Below, piece by piece: positions 1 to 11,191 of a stretch of 52,246 nt of DNA. The notes beneath the pieces are model-generated. The model was given only the letters and a program-made list of their open reading frames with translations, searched no databases and had not been told where the DNA came from. Within the stretch, counting starts at the first letter, position 1, and each line of letters starts with the position of its first letter. The position numbers were made by a program, and so were the translations under genes. Origin of the DNA: an uncultured Synechococcaceae cyanobacterium (GTDB lineage: Bacteria; Cyanobacteriota; Cyanobacteriia; PCC-6307; Cyanobiaceae); contig CACGAJ010000007.1 of assembly GCA_902570945.1 (NCBI GenBank), forward strand, positions 1 to 52,246, read 5' to 3'.

Positions 1-1
1 A

Positions 2-73
2 CCTGATCCAAGATGGGCGGGTGAACTATCCAAATTAAAAGATTTATTGGCTAATCAGAAGACTCCTGCTTAA
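2..73 (+). CDS. C-terminal fragment of an upstream CDS (..PDPRWAGELSKLKDLLANQKTPA*)
   Basis: Open frame from the window edge to TAA at 71-73, convergent with crtB; too short to identify. Confidence 0.45.
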   Translation, partial: PDPRWAGELSKLKDLLANQKTPA

Positions 74-982
74 CTATTTAATTCGAGAAATTAAAAAAGA
101 TATTGGAATCTCAAAAGCTTTAACTGAATTCTTTACAAAAGCTCTATTATTAAAAACATCATAATCCAGCCTTTCAATAGAATCTAGAATTCCTCGATAG
201 AGTCGTAAAGATGTCCAAACAGGCCATCTTGCGTCAGAAGATAACCACTTGATTCCATCTTCAGACTTTTGGAACCAATCTCGTGCCCTTGTTACTTGGA
301 AATTCATCAACGCCTTCCACTGATTGTTGATTTCGCCTTTTAAAAGTTCTTCTTCAGAATAATTAAATTTTTCTATATCCTCTTGTGGGAGATAAATTCT
401 CCCTCTGTGTCTATCCTCTCCTACATCTCTCAATATATTTGTTAATTGATTTGCAATTCCTAGAGCGATGGCTGCTTCAGAGGGGTCAGGTTTTGCACTC
501 CATGGTGCTGATGTATAAGCGCTATCAATCCCCATGACATTCTGAGTCATTAAACCGACAGTCCCTGCGACTCTATAACAATAGAGTTTTAATTCATCAA
601 AATCTTTATATCTAAATTTATTAAGATCCATTCTCTGACCATTTATCATGTCTAAATATGGTTCAATACTTTGTGGATATTTTTTGATGGTATCTAATAA
701 GACCGAATCTAATTCTGATTTAATTTTTCCTTTAAAAATATTTTTTGTATTTTCTTCCCATGCATCTAAATTGTCTGAAAGCTCATCTTGCGATTTAGTT
801 GACGCTTCTTCGCTATCCATGATTTCATCTGTTCGTCTACACCATACATAAATAGCCCAAATAGCTTTTCTCTTTTCTGGTGGTAGTAGAAGAGTTCCCA
901 AATAAAAGGTTTTAGCCCATTGTTGGGTTTCTTTACGGCATATTTCATATGCTTGATCAAGTTGAGAAATTGACTTTTTCAA
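74..982 (-). CDS. crtB: Phytoene synthase
   Basis: 302 aa; squalene/phytoene synthase signatures (YVWCRRTDEIMD, LGIANQLTNILRDVGEDRHRGRIYLP). Confidence 0.95.
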   Translation of the reverse strand: MKKSISQLDQAYEICRKETQQWAKTFYLGTLLLPPEKRKAIWAIYVWCRRTDEIMDSEEASTKSQDELSDNLDAWEENTKNIFKGKIKSELDSVLLDTIKKYPQSIEPYLDMINGQRMDLNKFRYKDFDELKLYCYRVAGTVGLMTQNVMGIDSAYTSAPWSAKPDPSEAAIALGIANQLTNILRDVGEDRHRGRIYLPQEDIEKFNYSEEELLKGEINNQWKALMNFQVTRARDWFQKSEDGIKWLSSDARWPVWTSLRLYRGILDSIERLDYDVFNNRAFVKNSVKAFEIPISFLISRIK

Positions 983-1019
983 AAAGTTTTAGCTAAATTT
1001 AGGAATTTCTTTAATGTTA

Positions 1020-2459
<1,440 letters not shown>

Positions 2460-2507
2460 TTAAAGTTAGAACATAATAGTTTTTTTCGTTGATTATTTCG
2501 CAAAATT

Positions 2508-2855
2508 ATGGAAAAAATGCTTTTAAAATCAACAACTCGACATGTAAGGATTTTTACAGCTGAAGTAGTTGATCAAGAATTACAATTTCATCCCAACAAG
2601 CTAACTCTTGATTTAGATCCTGATAACGAATTTATTTGGACTAAAGATTCTTTGGCCAAAATAAACGATAAATTTAATGAATTAATAAATGAGAGGGCTG
2701 GGATGGATTTAGATGATTATGAACTTCGTAAAATAGGATCCGAAATAGAAGTTTTAATTAAATTTTTGCTTCAAAACGGGCAATTAAGCTACAACCCAGA
2801 TTGTAGAGTCATGAACTATTCTATGGGTCTACCAAAGACTAACGAAGTACTGTGA
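2508..2855 (+). CDS. ndhM: NAD(P)H-quinone oxidoreductase subunit M
   Basis: 115 aa; [16 protein letters not shown]...LDLDPDNEF...[11 protein letters not shown] matches NdhM. Confidence 0.93.
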   Translation: MEKMLLKSTTRHVRIFTAEVVDQELQFHPNKLTLDLDPDNEFIWTKDSLAKINDKFNELINERAGMDLDDYELRKIGSEIEVLIKFLLQNGQLSYNPDCRVMNYSMGLPKTNEVL

Positions 2856-3475
2856 CTAGACCACCATCAAATAGAAGGCCTAGTAGAGGCTCGAATACAA
2901 ATTATTATTCTTCAAATTCAAGAGATATTGATCCCTACGGTCAAAGAAAGAATAGATTACCTGGTTCTTCCGAACAAAAGATTAATTTTAATACAGGAAC
3001 CATTGCTGTTTTGGCTGGTGTACTAATCATAGGTGTTGGAATTGGGAGCGCCATTAACAGTAATACAAGTAGCGGACAGGGAAATATAGCTAGTCAACAA
3101 CAATTAGATATGGCTGTTCCAGATCCTGAATTTTGTAGACAATGGGGCGCAAGTGCTTTCGTAATTGATGTTGAAATGTATACAACTTTGAATCCATCTA
3201 CTAGTTTTGTAACTCAACCAGCTCTTCAGCCAGGATGTGTAATCAGGCGAGAGAATTGGACAGTTTTACAAAAACAAGGGGCAATTAGTAATGAAGATGT
3301 AAGAGAATGTAAGCAAAGAATGAATACTTTTGCTTACATTGGATCAATAAGAGATAAACCAATAGTTAAATGCGTTTATCAGACTGATGTAAATGAAAAT
3401 AAATTTATAATTAAAGGCGATGGTCAAGCCGAAGATGGAGGAATAGGTATAAATAGAGAAGCAATCCAGTTCTGA
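2852..3475 (+). CDS. DUF3172-family protein with one TM segment
   Basis: GTG start overlapping the ndhM stop by 4 nt; basic N-terminus, one TM segment ([17 protein letters not shown]), conserved [22 protein letters not shown] region. Confidence 0.8.
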   Translation: MTRPPSNRRPSRGSNTNYYSSNSRDIDPYGQRKNRLPGSSEQKINFNTGTIAVLAGVLIIGVGIGSAINSNTSSGQGNIASQQQLDMAVPDPEFCRQWGASAFVIDVEMYTTLNPSTSFVTQPALQPGCVIRRENWTVLQKQGAISNEDVRECKQRMNTFAYIGSIRDKPIVKCVYQTDVNENKFIIKGDGQAEDGGIGINREAIQF

Positions 3476-3480
3476 TAAAT

Positions 3481-4425
3481 TTATATTTGTCTTAATGGAC
3501 TTTCTAAACTAGCAAATTGTGGCAAAATGTTTTTCTTAAATACTTCGGATGCTCTTGAAGTATATCTTGATGGGTTAGTAATTAATTTTAGTTCTCTTTT
3601 AACTTCTAAGTCGGCTACGAAAGCTTTATGGATCGTTCCAGCTGATAATTCCTTTTCTATTGAGACAACAGGTAAAAATGAAGCTCCTAATCCTGCTTGA
3701 ACGGCATTCTTAATCGCTTCAAGAGAGTTTAGTTCCATCTCAATTTTTAATCTTTGAATTTCTAGTCCAGAATCTTGAAGAAGTTTATCGACAACTTTTC
3801 TTGTGGTAGATTGGGAGTCTAATGTTACAAAGTTTAATTTATATAAGTCTTCTTTTAGAAGTTCATTTTTGTTAGCAAGTGTATGGTTGGAGGGTAAAAC
3901 TAGTGCTAATTCATCAGTTGCATATGGAATTACTTGAAGTAAATTTTCTAAATCGCTAGGTAATTGTCCACCAATAATTGCTAAGTCAATTTGTCCATTG
4001 GCTACACTCCAGCCAGTTCTTCTAGTACTGTGTACTTGAAGTTGAACAGATACTTCAGGATATTTTTGTCTGAATAGACCGATCATTTTTGGCATTAAAT
4101 AGGTTCCCGTTGTTTGACTGGCACCAATAACAAGTGTTCCCCCTTTTAAACTATTTAAATCTTCTATTGCTTTACAAGCTTCATCGCATTGATTCAAAAT
4201 TCGTTCGCAATATTCAAGTAATAGTCTTCCTGCTTCAGTTAGAAGAGCTTTTCTACCACCTCGGTCGAAAATTGTGATTTCAAGTTGTTTCTCTAGATTT
4301 TGAATTTGTAAACTAACTGCAGGTTGGGTTACATATAAGAGATCTGCTGCTTTTTTAAAACTTCCTTCAGCCGCTATAGCTTTTAGTATTCTTAATTGGT
4401 CGAGAGTAAATGGTAATTCTGGCAT
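3481..4425 (-). CDS. rbcR: LysR-family transcriptional regulator (RbcR/NdhR-type)
   Basis: 314 aa; N-terminal HTH ([38 protein letters not shown]) and LysR effector domain; between ndhM and ndhF/ndhD. Confidence 0.85.
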   Translation of the reverse strand: MPELPFTLDQLRILKAIAAEGSFKKAADLLYVTQPAVSLQIQNLEKQLEITIFDRGGRKALLTEAGRLLLEYCERILNQCDEACKAIEDLNSLKGGTLVIGASQTTGTYLMPKMIGLFRQKYPEVSVQLQVHSTRRTGWSVANGQIDLAIIGGQLPSDLENLLQVIPYATDELALVLPSNHTLANKNELLKEDLYKLNFVTLDSQSTTRKVVDKLLQDSGLEIQRLKIEMELNSLEAIKNAVQAGLGASFLPVVSIEKELSAGTIHKAFVADLEVKRELKLITNPSRYTSRASEVFKKNILPQFASLESPLRQI

Positions 4426-4454
4426 CTATTATGCCTACAATTTCCTATAATTCT

Positions 4455-4484
4455 AATGCTTAGAAGCATTCTTGTTAAGAACAA
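4455..4484. promoter_or_regulatory. Two adjacent dyads in the LysR / Z-ISO divergent promoter region
   Basis: AATGCTT-AG-AAGCATT (4455-4470) and TTGTT-AAG-AACAA (4472-4484), read directly. Confidence 0.45.
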
Positions 4485-4509
4485 AAATTTTATTAAATAA
4501 TTTAAATTT

Positions 4510-5238
4510 ATGGAGACTCATAAAACTTCTCTAGTAATCTTATTCTTGACTTTGATTTTTGCGGTAATTCATAGTGGTGGAGCTGCTCTAAGAATTAAGG
4601 CGGAATCTATGATGGGGCCGAGATTATGGCGGTTATGTTTTGTTTTTTTAAGTTTGCCATCTGCAATTATCTTAATTAGTTATTTTTTAGCTCATAGATA
4701 TGATGGAATCAGATTATGGAATTTTCAAGGCAATGATTTCGTTTTTTTGATGGTTTGGTTTTTAACTGCAATTAGTTTTTTATTTTTATATCCCGCCACA
4801 TACAATCTGCTTGAAATTCCCTCTGTTTTAAAACCTAAAGTGCGAATTTATGGAACCGGAATAATGAGAATCACAAGACATCCACAAGCATTTGGTCAAA
4901 TAATTTGGTGCTTTGCTCATACTTTATGGATTGGCACATCATTTACATTAATTACTTCTATTGGATTAATTTTGCATCACCTTTTTGCAATCTGGCATGG
5001 GGATAAAAGATTATCAAATAGATTTGGAGAAGAATTTGAAAAGTTTAAAAGAACTACTTCCATAATTCCCTTTATGGCAATACTCGAAGGAAGGCAAGAA
5101 TTTAAAATTAAAGAATTTTTTAGGTTATCTCAACTTGGTATATTGATTGCAATAGGAGTACTTTGGTGGTCCCATCAGTACATAAATATTGCTGTAAAAA
5201 CATTTAATTCATCATTTTTGTCGGAATTTTTCAATTGA
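4510..5238 (+). CDS. Z-ISO: 15-cis-zeta-carotene isomerase-like protein (NnrU superfamily)
   Basis: 242 aa multi-TM protein; HSGGAALR...YFLAHRYDG..LWNFQG...TGIMRITRHPQ..GQIIWCFAHTLWIG..HHLF..W.GD.RL..R.GE.FE..K..TS.IPF.AI.EGRQ resembles plant Z-ISO as recalled. Confidence 0.85.
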   Translation: METHKTSLVILFLTLIFAVIHSGGAALRIKAESMMGPRLWRLCFVFLSLPSAIILISYFLAHRYDGIRLWNFQGNDFVFLMVWFLTAISFLFLYPATYNLLEIPSVLKPKVRIYGTGIMRITRHPQAFGQIIWCFAHTLWIGTSFTLITSIGLILHHLFAIWHGDKRLSNRFGEEFEKFKRTTSIIPFMAILEGRQEFKIKEFFRLSQLGILIAIGVLWWSHQYINIAVKTFNSSFLSEFFN

Positions 5239-5271
5239 CAGTTTAAAATCAAATTATAAAACCTTTAAAAA

Positions 5272-7293
5272 ATGCCTCAAGCCTCAGATATTGCCTGGTT
5301 AATTCCTGTTTTCCCACTTATTGGAGCAATTTTTTCTGGTTTAGGACTCATAAGTATAAATAAGAAAATTAATAATTCTCGAGAAATTGTTTCTGTAGGT
5401 CTTATCTCTTTCGTTGGCATATCTGCAGTAATTAGTTACAAAGCACTGTTTGAACAAATTAATGGTTATCAATCAGTAGAAAAATTATTTGTATGGGCTA
5501 ATGCTGGTGATTTCACAATTCCAATGGGCTTTGTCCTTGATCCTTTGGGAAGTGTAATGCTTGCTTTAGTAACCACAATAACTTTATTAGTGATGATTTA
5601 CTCTCATGGTTATATGGCCCATGATAAGGGTTATGTCAGATTTTTTACATATCTAGCTTTATTTAGTAGTTCAATGATGGGTTTAATAGTTAGCCCAAAT
5701 TTGTTAGAAATTTATGTTTTTTGGGAGCTAGTAGGAATGTGTTCTTACTTATTGGTTGGTTTTTGGTACGACAGAGATGGTGCTGCCCACGCTGCACAGA
5801 AGGCATTTGTTGTTAACAGAGTAGGAGACTTTGGACTATTATTAGGCATTCTGGGTCTATTTTGGGCAACGAATAGTTTTGATTTTAATGAAATAGCTAT
5901 AGGAATTTCTCAATCAGTATCTGATAATTCAATACCTCTTTGGGCTGCCTTACTCCTTTGTTTTTTAGTTTTTTTAGGACCAATGGCAAAATCTGCGCAG
6001 TTTCCTCTGCATGTATGGTTGCCTGATGCAATGGAGGGCCCGACTCCTATTTCTGCCCTTATACATGCCGCTACAATGGTTGCAGCAGGAATATTTCTAG
6101 TAGCAAGGCTACAACCTTTGTATTCAATATTTCCCTCCATTCAGTTTATTATTGCTTTGGTTGGAACCATTACTTGTTTTTTAGGTGCTTCCATAGCTTT
6201 GACCCAAATGGATTTGAAAAAGGGTTTGGCATACAGTACTGTTTCTCAGCTTGGTTATATGATGCTTGCGATGGGATGTGGAGCTCCAATAGCGGGAATT
6301 TTTCATTTAGTTACTCATGCATGCTTTAAAGCAATGCTATTTTTGGGATCTGGCTCTGTAATACATGCAATGGAAGAAGTGGTAGGCCATCAACCTGTTC
6401 TTGCTCAAGATATGAGATTGATGGGTGGTTTAAGAAAAAAAATGCCATACACATCTGCTACTTTCTTAATAGGTTGTGTAGCAATTAGTGGTATTCCACC
6501 ATTAGCAGGTTTTTGGAGTAAAGACGAGATACTCGGAAACGCATTTATATCTTTTCCAGCTTTTTGGTTCGTTGGGCTTTTAACGGCTGGCATGACTGCT
6601 TTTTACATGTTTAGGCTTTATTTCTTGACATTTGAAGGGGAATTTAGAGGTGAGAATAAAAAATTGCAAGAAGAGCTTCTAATCGCTTCTAAATTAAACC
6701 TAGATGAAGATAATAAAGAAGATCATGAAGAACACGGCTCTATTCATGAGTCTCCCTGGTCAATGACATTTCCTTTGGTATTTCTGGCTGTACCTTCTGT
6801 CGTTATAGGTTTTATGGGACTTCCATGGGATAGTAAAATTGCAAATTTACTTGATCCTGAAGAGGCAGAGGCTGCTGCAAAAGCATTCGAATTAAAAGAA
6901 TTTTTGCCTTTAGCGATAGCGTCAGTTCTTATTGCATCTGCTGGAATAATTATTGCTTATCAGGCATATTTTGCGAAAAAAATTAATTTGTCCGTTTTAT
7001 TTGCTGAAAAGTTTCCCACTATTAATCAATTTTTATCAAACAAATGGTACCTAGACGATATCAATGAAAAAATATTTGTTAAGGGTAGTAGAAAACTAGC
7101 TAAAGAAGTTTTAGAAGTTGATTCTAAGGTTGTTGATGGTGTCGTAAATCTTACTGGGCTGGTAACTTTAGGCAGTGGAGAAGGGTTAAAATATTTTGAG
7201 ACTGGTAGAGCTCAATTTTATGCTCTTATTGTTTTTGGAGGAGTAATTTTATTAGTTGCTATATTTGGTTTCCAATCTCCTCAAGTATCTTAA
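5272..7293 (+). CDS. ndhF: NAD(P)H-quinone oxidoreductase subunit 5
   Basis: 673 aa; NdhF/NuoL core (FWELVGMCSYLLVGFWYDRDGAAHAAQKAFVVNRVGDFG). Confidence 0.96.
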   Translation: MPQASDIAWLIPVFPLIGAIFSGLGLISINKKINNSREIVSVGLISFVGISAVISYKALFEQINGYQSVEKLFVWANAGDFTIPMGFVLDPLGSVMLALVTTITLLVMIYSHGYMAHDKGYVRFFTYLALFSSSMMGLIVSPNLLEIYVFWELVGMCSYLLVGFWYDRDGAAHAAQKAFVVNRVGDFGLLLGILGLFWATNSFDFNEIAIGISQSVSDNSIPLWAALLLCFLVFLGPMAKSAQFPLHVWLPDAMEGPTPISALIHAATMVAAGIFLVARLQPLYSIFPSIQFIIALVGTITCFLGASIALTQMDLKKGLAYSTVSQLGYMMLAMGCGAPIAGIFHLVTHACFKAMLFLGSGSVIHAMEEVVGHQPVLAQDMRLMGGLRKKMPYTSATFLIGCVAISGIPPLAGFWSKDEILGNAFISFPAFWFVGLLTAGMTAFYMFRLYFLTFEGEFRGENKKLQEELLIASKLNLDEDNKEDHEEHGSIHESPWSMTFPLVFLAVPSVVIGFMGLPWDSKIANLLDPEEAEAAAKAFELKEFLPLAIASVLIASAGIIIAYQAYFAKKINLSVLFAEKFPTINQFLSNKWYLDDINEKIFVKGSRKLAKEVLEVDSKVVDGVVNLTGLVTLGSGEGLKYFETGRAQFYALIVFGGVILLVAIFGFQSPQVS

Positions 7294-7378
7294 TTTCAAT
7301 TGTGTGTCTTCACTGTCCATTAGGGTGAAAAAATACAGAAAATTTCTAGAATTTACATAATAAAACTTCTTAATCAAA

Positions 7379-9019
7379 TTGAGTAATTATTTTTTTACAC
7401 ATTTTGCGACATTAATCCTGGGAAATTTGGGAGCTGGCTTGTCTAATTTGCCTTGGCTATCAGCTTCTATTTTATTCCCAATTGGTAGTGCATTTGTGAT
7501 TCCTTTTTTCCCAGATAAAGGAGATGGAAAAGAGGTTAGATGGTATGCACTGTCTATTGCATTAATAACTTTTCTAATAACTGTTGGTTCATATATAAAT
7601 GGCTTTGATATTAATAATGAGAATGTGCAACTGAAAGAAAATGTTAGTTGGCTTCCTGATTTAGGTCTTACTTGGTCTGTTGGTGCTGATGGCATTTCGA
7701 TGCCGTTAATATTATTAACTAGTTTTATAACTGCATTAGCAGTTCTTGCTGCATGGCCTGTCAAGTTCAAACCAAAATTATTTTTCTTTTTGATATTGGT
7801 AATGGATGGTGGGCAAATCGCTGTATTTGCAGTACAAGATATGCTTTTATTTTTTTTAACATGGGAACTTGAGTTAATTCCCGTATATTTACTATTAGCT
7901 ATTTGGGGTGGCAAAAATAGACAATATGCAGCAACAAAATTCATTATTTATACAGCGGGTAGTTCTATATTTATTCTCCTAGCAGCATTAGCAATGGGTT
8001 TCTATGGCGCTGAAATTCCTAACTTTGAGTTTTCACATTTGGCAGCTCAAGATTTTAGTCAAAAATTCCAAATACTCTGTTATGTTGGACTATTAATTGC
8101 ATTTGGAGTGAAACTTCCAATAGTACCTCTTCATACTTGGCTTCCAGATGCTCATGGAGAGGCTACAGCTCCCGTTCATATGCTTCTAGCAGGGATTTTA
8201 TTAAAAATGGGTGGATATGCGCTTTTAAGATTCAATGCCCAACTATTACCTGTTGCTCATGCTCAATTTGCCCCATTACTAATAGTTCTAGGAGTAGTAA
8301 ATATAATTTATGCTGCTTTAACTTCTTTTGCACAAAGAAATCTAAAGAGAAAAATTGCATATAGTTCAATAAGTCATATGGGATTCGTTCTTATTGGTAT
8401 AGGTAGTTTTAGCAGCCTCGGAACAAGCGGTGCAATGCTGCAAATGGTTAGTCATGGGTTGATCGGAGCTAGTTTATTTTTTCTTGTTGGGGCTACCTAT
8501 GACAGAACAAAGACTCTTAAACTTGATGAGATGAGCGGTGTAGGGCAAAAAATGAGAATCATGTTTGCCCTATGGACTGCTTGTTCCCTTGCTTCCCTTG
8601 CTTTGCCTGGTATGAGCGGATTTGTTTCCGAATTAATGGTATTTACAGGATTTGTTACTGATGAAGTTTACACTCTCCCGTTTAGGGTAGTAATGGCTTC
8701 TTTAGCCGCAATAGGTGTAATTCTTACGCCTGTATATCTACTTTCAATGTTACGAGAAATTTTCTTTGGCAAAGAAAATCCTAAATTAACCAAAGAGCGT
8801 AACCTAATCGATGCAGAACCTAGAGAAGTTTATATCATTGCTTGTTTACTGTTACCGATAATAGGAATAGGTTTATACCCAAGATTAGTTACTGAAAGCT
8901 ACCTTGCATCTATTAATAATTTAGTTGATAGAGATTTGAGTGTAGTCAAAACTGTCCAAAAAACACAAATTTTCTCAGGAACCAAGAAAAATGAGATCTT
9001 AAAGGCTCCAGCAATATAA
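7379..9019 (+). CDS. ndhD: NAD(P)H-quinone oxidoreductase subunit 4 (NdhD1 type)
   Basis: 546 aa; TTG start in the ORF track; [64 protein letters not shown]. Confidence 0.95.
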   Translation: MSNYFFTHFATLILGNLGAGLSNLPWLSASILFPIGSAFVIPFFPDKGDGKEVRWYALSIALITFLITVGSYINGFDINNENVQLKENVSWLPDLGLTWSVGADGISMPLILLTSFITALAVLAAWPVKFKPKLFFFLILVMDGGQIAVFAVQDMLLFFLTWELELIPVYLLLAIWGGKNRQYAATKFIIYTAGSSIFILLAALAMGFYGAEIPNFEFSHLAAQDFSQKFQILCYVGLLIAFGVKLPIVPLHTWLPDAHGEATAPVHMLLAGILLKMGGYALLRFNAQLLPVAHAQFAPLLIVLGVVNIIYAALTSFAQRNLKRKIAYSSISHMGFVLIGIGSFSSLGTSGAMLQMVSHGLIGASLFFLVGATYDRTKTLKLDEMSGVGQKMRIMFALWTACSLASLALPGMSGFVSELMVFTGFVTDEVYTLPFRVVMASLAAIGVILTPVYLLSMLREIFFGKENPKLTKERNLIDAEPREVYIIACLLLPIIGIGLYPRLVTESYLASINNLVDRDLSVVKTVQKTQIFSGTKKNEILKAPAI

Positions 9020-9028
9020 TTTCTTAAA

Positions 9029-9053
9029 TTAATGCAATATTGTTTGGCATTAA
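9029..9053. repeat. Inverted repeat downstream of ndhD
   Basis: TTAATGC-N11-GCATTAA; no T-tract follows, so not a canonical intrinsic terminator. Confidence 0.4.
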
Positions 9054-9142
9054 ATAAATTAAAAGATATCTTATGATTAGATTTTCGTTATCCAAAAATA
9101 TCATATTTAAATACTATTGATAGGCAACAATTAGGCCCTAGA

Positions 9143-9964
9143 TTGTTGATTAAGTTTCTTCAAGATGCTGCTGGAAAAGGTGATCTTGATCCATGGGACA
9201 TTGATGTAATAAGTGTAATTGATAGCTTTTTAGAGCAATACTCACTCACTTTTGAAAAATCTTCAAATACTCAAATTTCATTTCATAAGGATTTATCTGA
9301 GACAAGCGAGGCATTTTTTGCGGCTTCAGTACTTGTTAACTTAAAGGCTCAGGTTTTGGAATCTGAAGTTTTTAAAGAAAATTCATCAGATTTTGAAGAT
9401 GATTTTGACTTGAATGATCAAGATTGGATTGATCAAGAATTTGATCTTCCTAAACATCCTGAAAAATATTTAAGGAGAAGATCAATAGCACAACCAATTC
9501 TTCAACGAACAACTACATTGGGAGAATTGGTAAGACAATTAGAGTCTATTGCTGAAGTTATAGAAACCCAAGATCTTTTGTTAAAGAAGCGAAAAAGAAA
9601 TAAAAAGTATTCTGACAGGGATTTAATTTCTCAAGTCAAATCTTTAGCACATCGCGAGAAATTACCAGAAACTACTAAAGAATTAGGGAAATTTATTGAT
9701 GGGTGGGAAAAAGCATTGCAGTGGACAGATTTTGAATATTTAGTTAAGAAGTGGCAAACAGTTGTAAAAAAAGATTTGGATAAGGATCGTCTTGGCGTTT
9801 TCTGGGCTTTGTTATTTTTATCTTCTGAAAACAAAATTGAAATTAAACAAATTAATTCATTATATGGCCCAATCCAAATTAAAAGAATAATTCCTGATGG
9901 AGGTTTAGCTCAATTGCCTATAGAAAATCTCGAGGTAACAAATACCTCTAACTCTGCTGCTTAG
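9143..9964 (+). CDS. scpA: Segregation and condensation protein A (ScpA family)
   Basis: LIKFLQDAAGKGDLDPWDIDVISVIDSFLEQ; the frame stays open upstream to a TGA at 9074-9076, so the true start is uncertain. Confidence 0.82.
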   Translation: MLIKFLQDAAGKGDLDPWDIDVISVIDSFLEQYSLTFEKSSNTQISFHKDLSETSEAFFAASVLVNLKAQVLESEVFKENSSDFEDDFDLNDQDWIDQEFDLPKHPEKYLRRRSIAQPILQRTTTLGELVRQLESIAEVIETQDLLLKKRKRNKKYSDRDLISQVKSLAHREKLPETTKELGKFIDGWEKALQWTDFEYLVKKWQTVVKKDLDKDRLGVFWALLFLSSENKIEIKQINSLYGPIQIKRIIPDGGLAQLPIENLEVTNTSNSAA

Positions 9965-10012
9965 CAGCTTAATAGTAATAACGTATAATCTTTAAAAAGA
10001 GGTTTTGAATTC

Positions 10013-11191
10013 ATGAAGGCAATGATACTTGCGGCGGGAAAAGGTACACGTGTTCAGCCCATAACTCATATTATTCCAAAACCAATGATACCTATTTTAC
10101 AAAAACCTGTAATGGAATTTCTTTTAGAACTTTTGAAAGAACATGGCTTTAAAGAAATAATGGTAAATGTTTCTCACCTTGCGGAAGAAATTGAAAATTA
10201 CTTTAGGGACGGTCAAAGATTCGGTGTGGAGATTGCGTATAGTTTTGAAGGTAGAATTGAAGATGGAGAATTAATTGGAGATGCTTTAGGTTCTGCAGGC
10301 GGATTAAAAAAAATTCAAGATTTCCAAAATTTTTTTGATGAAACTTTTGTTGTGCTATGCGGCGATGCTTTAGTTGACTTAGATTTAACGGAGGCAGTCA
10401 AGAAACATAAGGAGAAGGGAGCAATTGCAAGTTTGATAACTAAAAAAGTAACTAGAGATCAAGTATCAAGTTATGGCGTAGTTGTCTCCGATGAAAACGG
10501 AAGAATAAAAGCGTTTCAAGAAAAGCCATCTGTAGATAAAGCTTTAGGTGATTCTATTAACACAGGTATTTATCTCTTTGAACCAGAAATATTTAATTAC
10601 ATACCATCAGGTGAGAAATTTGATATTGGTGCTGATCTTTTCCCTAAACTTGTTGAAATGGATTTACCATTTTTTGCATTACCAATGGAATTCGAATGGG
10701 TAGATATTGGAAAAGTTCCTGATTATTGGAGCGCCATTCGTAACGTATTACAAGGCAAGGTAAGACAAGTGGAGATACCTGGCAAAGAAATTAAACCTGG
10801 AGTTTACACTGGACTAAATGTTGCTGCTAATTGGGACAACGTTGATATTACTGGGCCAGTATATATAGGTGGAATGACAAGAATAGAAGATGGTGCAACA
10901 ATTATTGGACCTGCGATGATTGGCCCAAGTTGTTGTATTTGCGAAGGCGCAACAATTGACAATTCAATTATTTTTGATTATTCCAAAATCGGTAAGGGTG
11001 TTCGCCTAGTAGATAAATTAGTATTTGGCCGCTACTGTGTTGATAAAAACGGAGATCACTTTGATTTGCAAGATGCATCTTTGGATTGGTTAATAACAGA
11101 TTCAAGAAGATCTGACATGACTGTGCCATCACCACAGCAGAAGGCAATGGCAGAATTGTTAGGTACTGATTTGATTAATATTCCAGATTAA
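10013..11191 (+). CDS. Sugar-phosphate nucleotidyltransferase (mannose-1-P guanylyltransferase-like)
   Basis: 392 aa; MKAMILAAGKGTRVQPIT..IPKPMIPI N-terminal signature plus left-handed beta-helix region. Confidence 0.88.
   Translation: MKAMILAAGKGTRVQPITHIIPKPMIPILQKPVMEFLLELLKEHGFKEIMVNVSHLAEEIENYFRDGQRFGVEIAYSFEGRIEDGELIGDALGSAGGLKKIQDFQNFFDETFVVLCGDALVDLDLTEAVKKHKEKGAIASLITKKVTRDQVSSYGVVVSDENGRIKAFQEKPSVDKALGDSINTGIYLFEPEIFNYIPSGEKFDIGADLFPKLVEMDLPFFALPMEFEWVDIGKVPDYWSAIRNVLQGKVRQVEIPGKEIKPGVYTGLNVAANWDNVDITGPVYIGGMTRIEDGATIIGPAMIGPSCCICEGATIDNSIIFDYSKIGKGVRLVDKLVFGRYCVDKNGDHFDLQDASLDWLITDSRRSDMTVPSPQQKAMAELLGTDLINIPD

Noticed and set aside
5910-6140. 76-aa minus-strand ORF inside ndhF
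   Set aside because: Antisense shadow ORF with no independent support
7387-7944. 185-aa minus-strand ORF opposite ndhD
   Set aside because: Entirely antisense to a confident ndhD; composition reflects reverse-complemented membrane-protein codons; no domain
8137-8364. 75-aa plus-strand ORF inside ndhD in another frame
   Set aside because: Alternate-frame ORF in strongly conserved NdhD sequence; improbable composition
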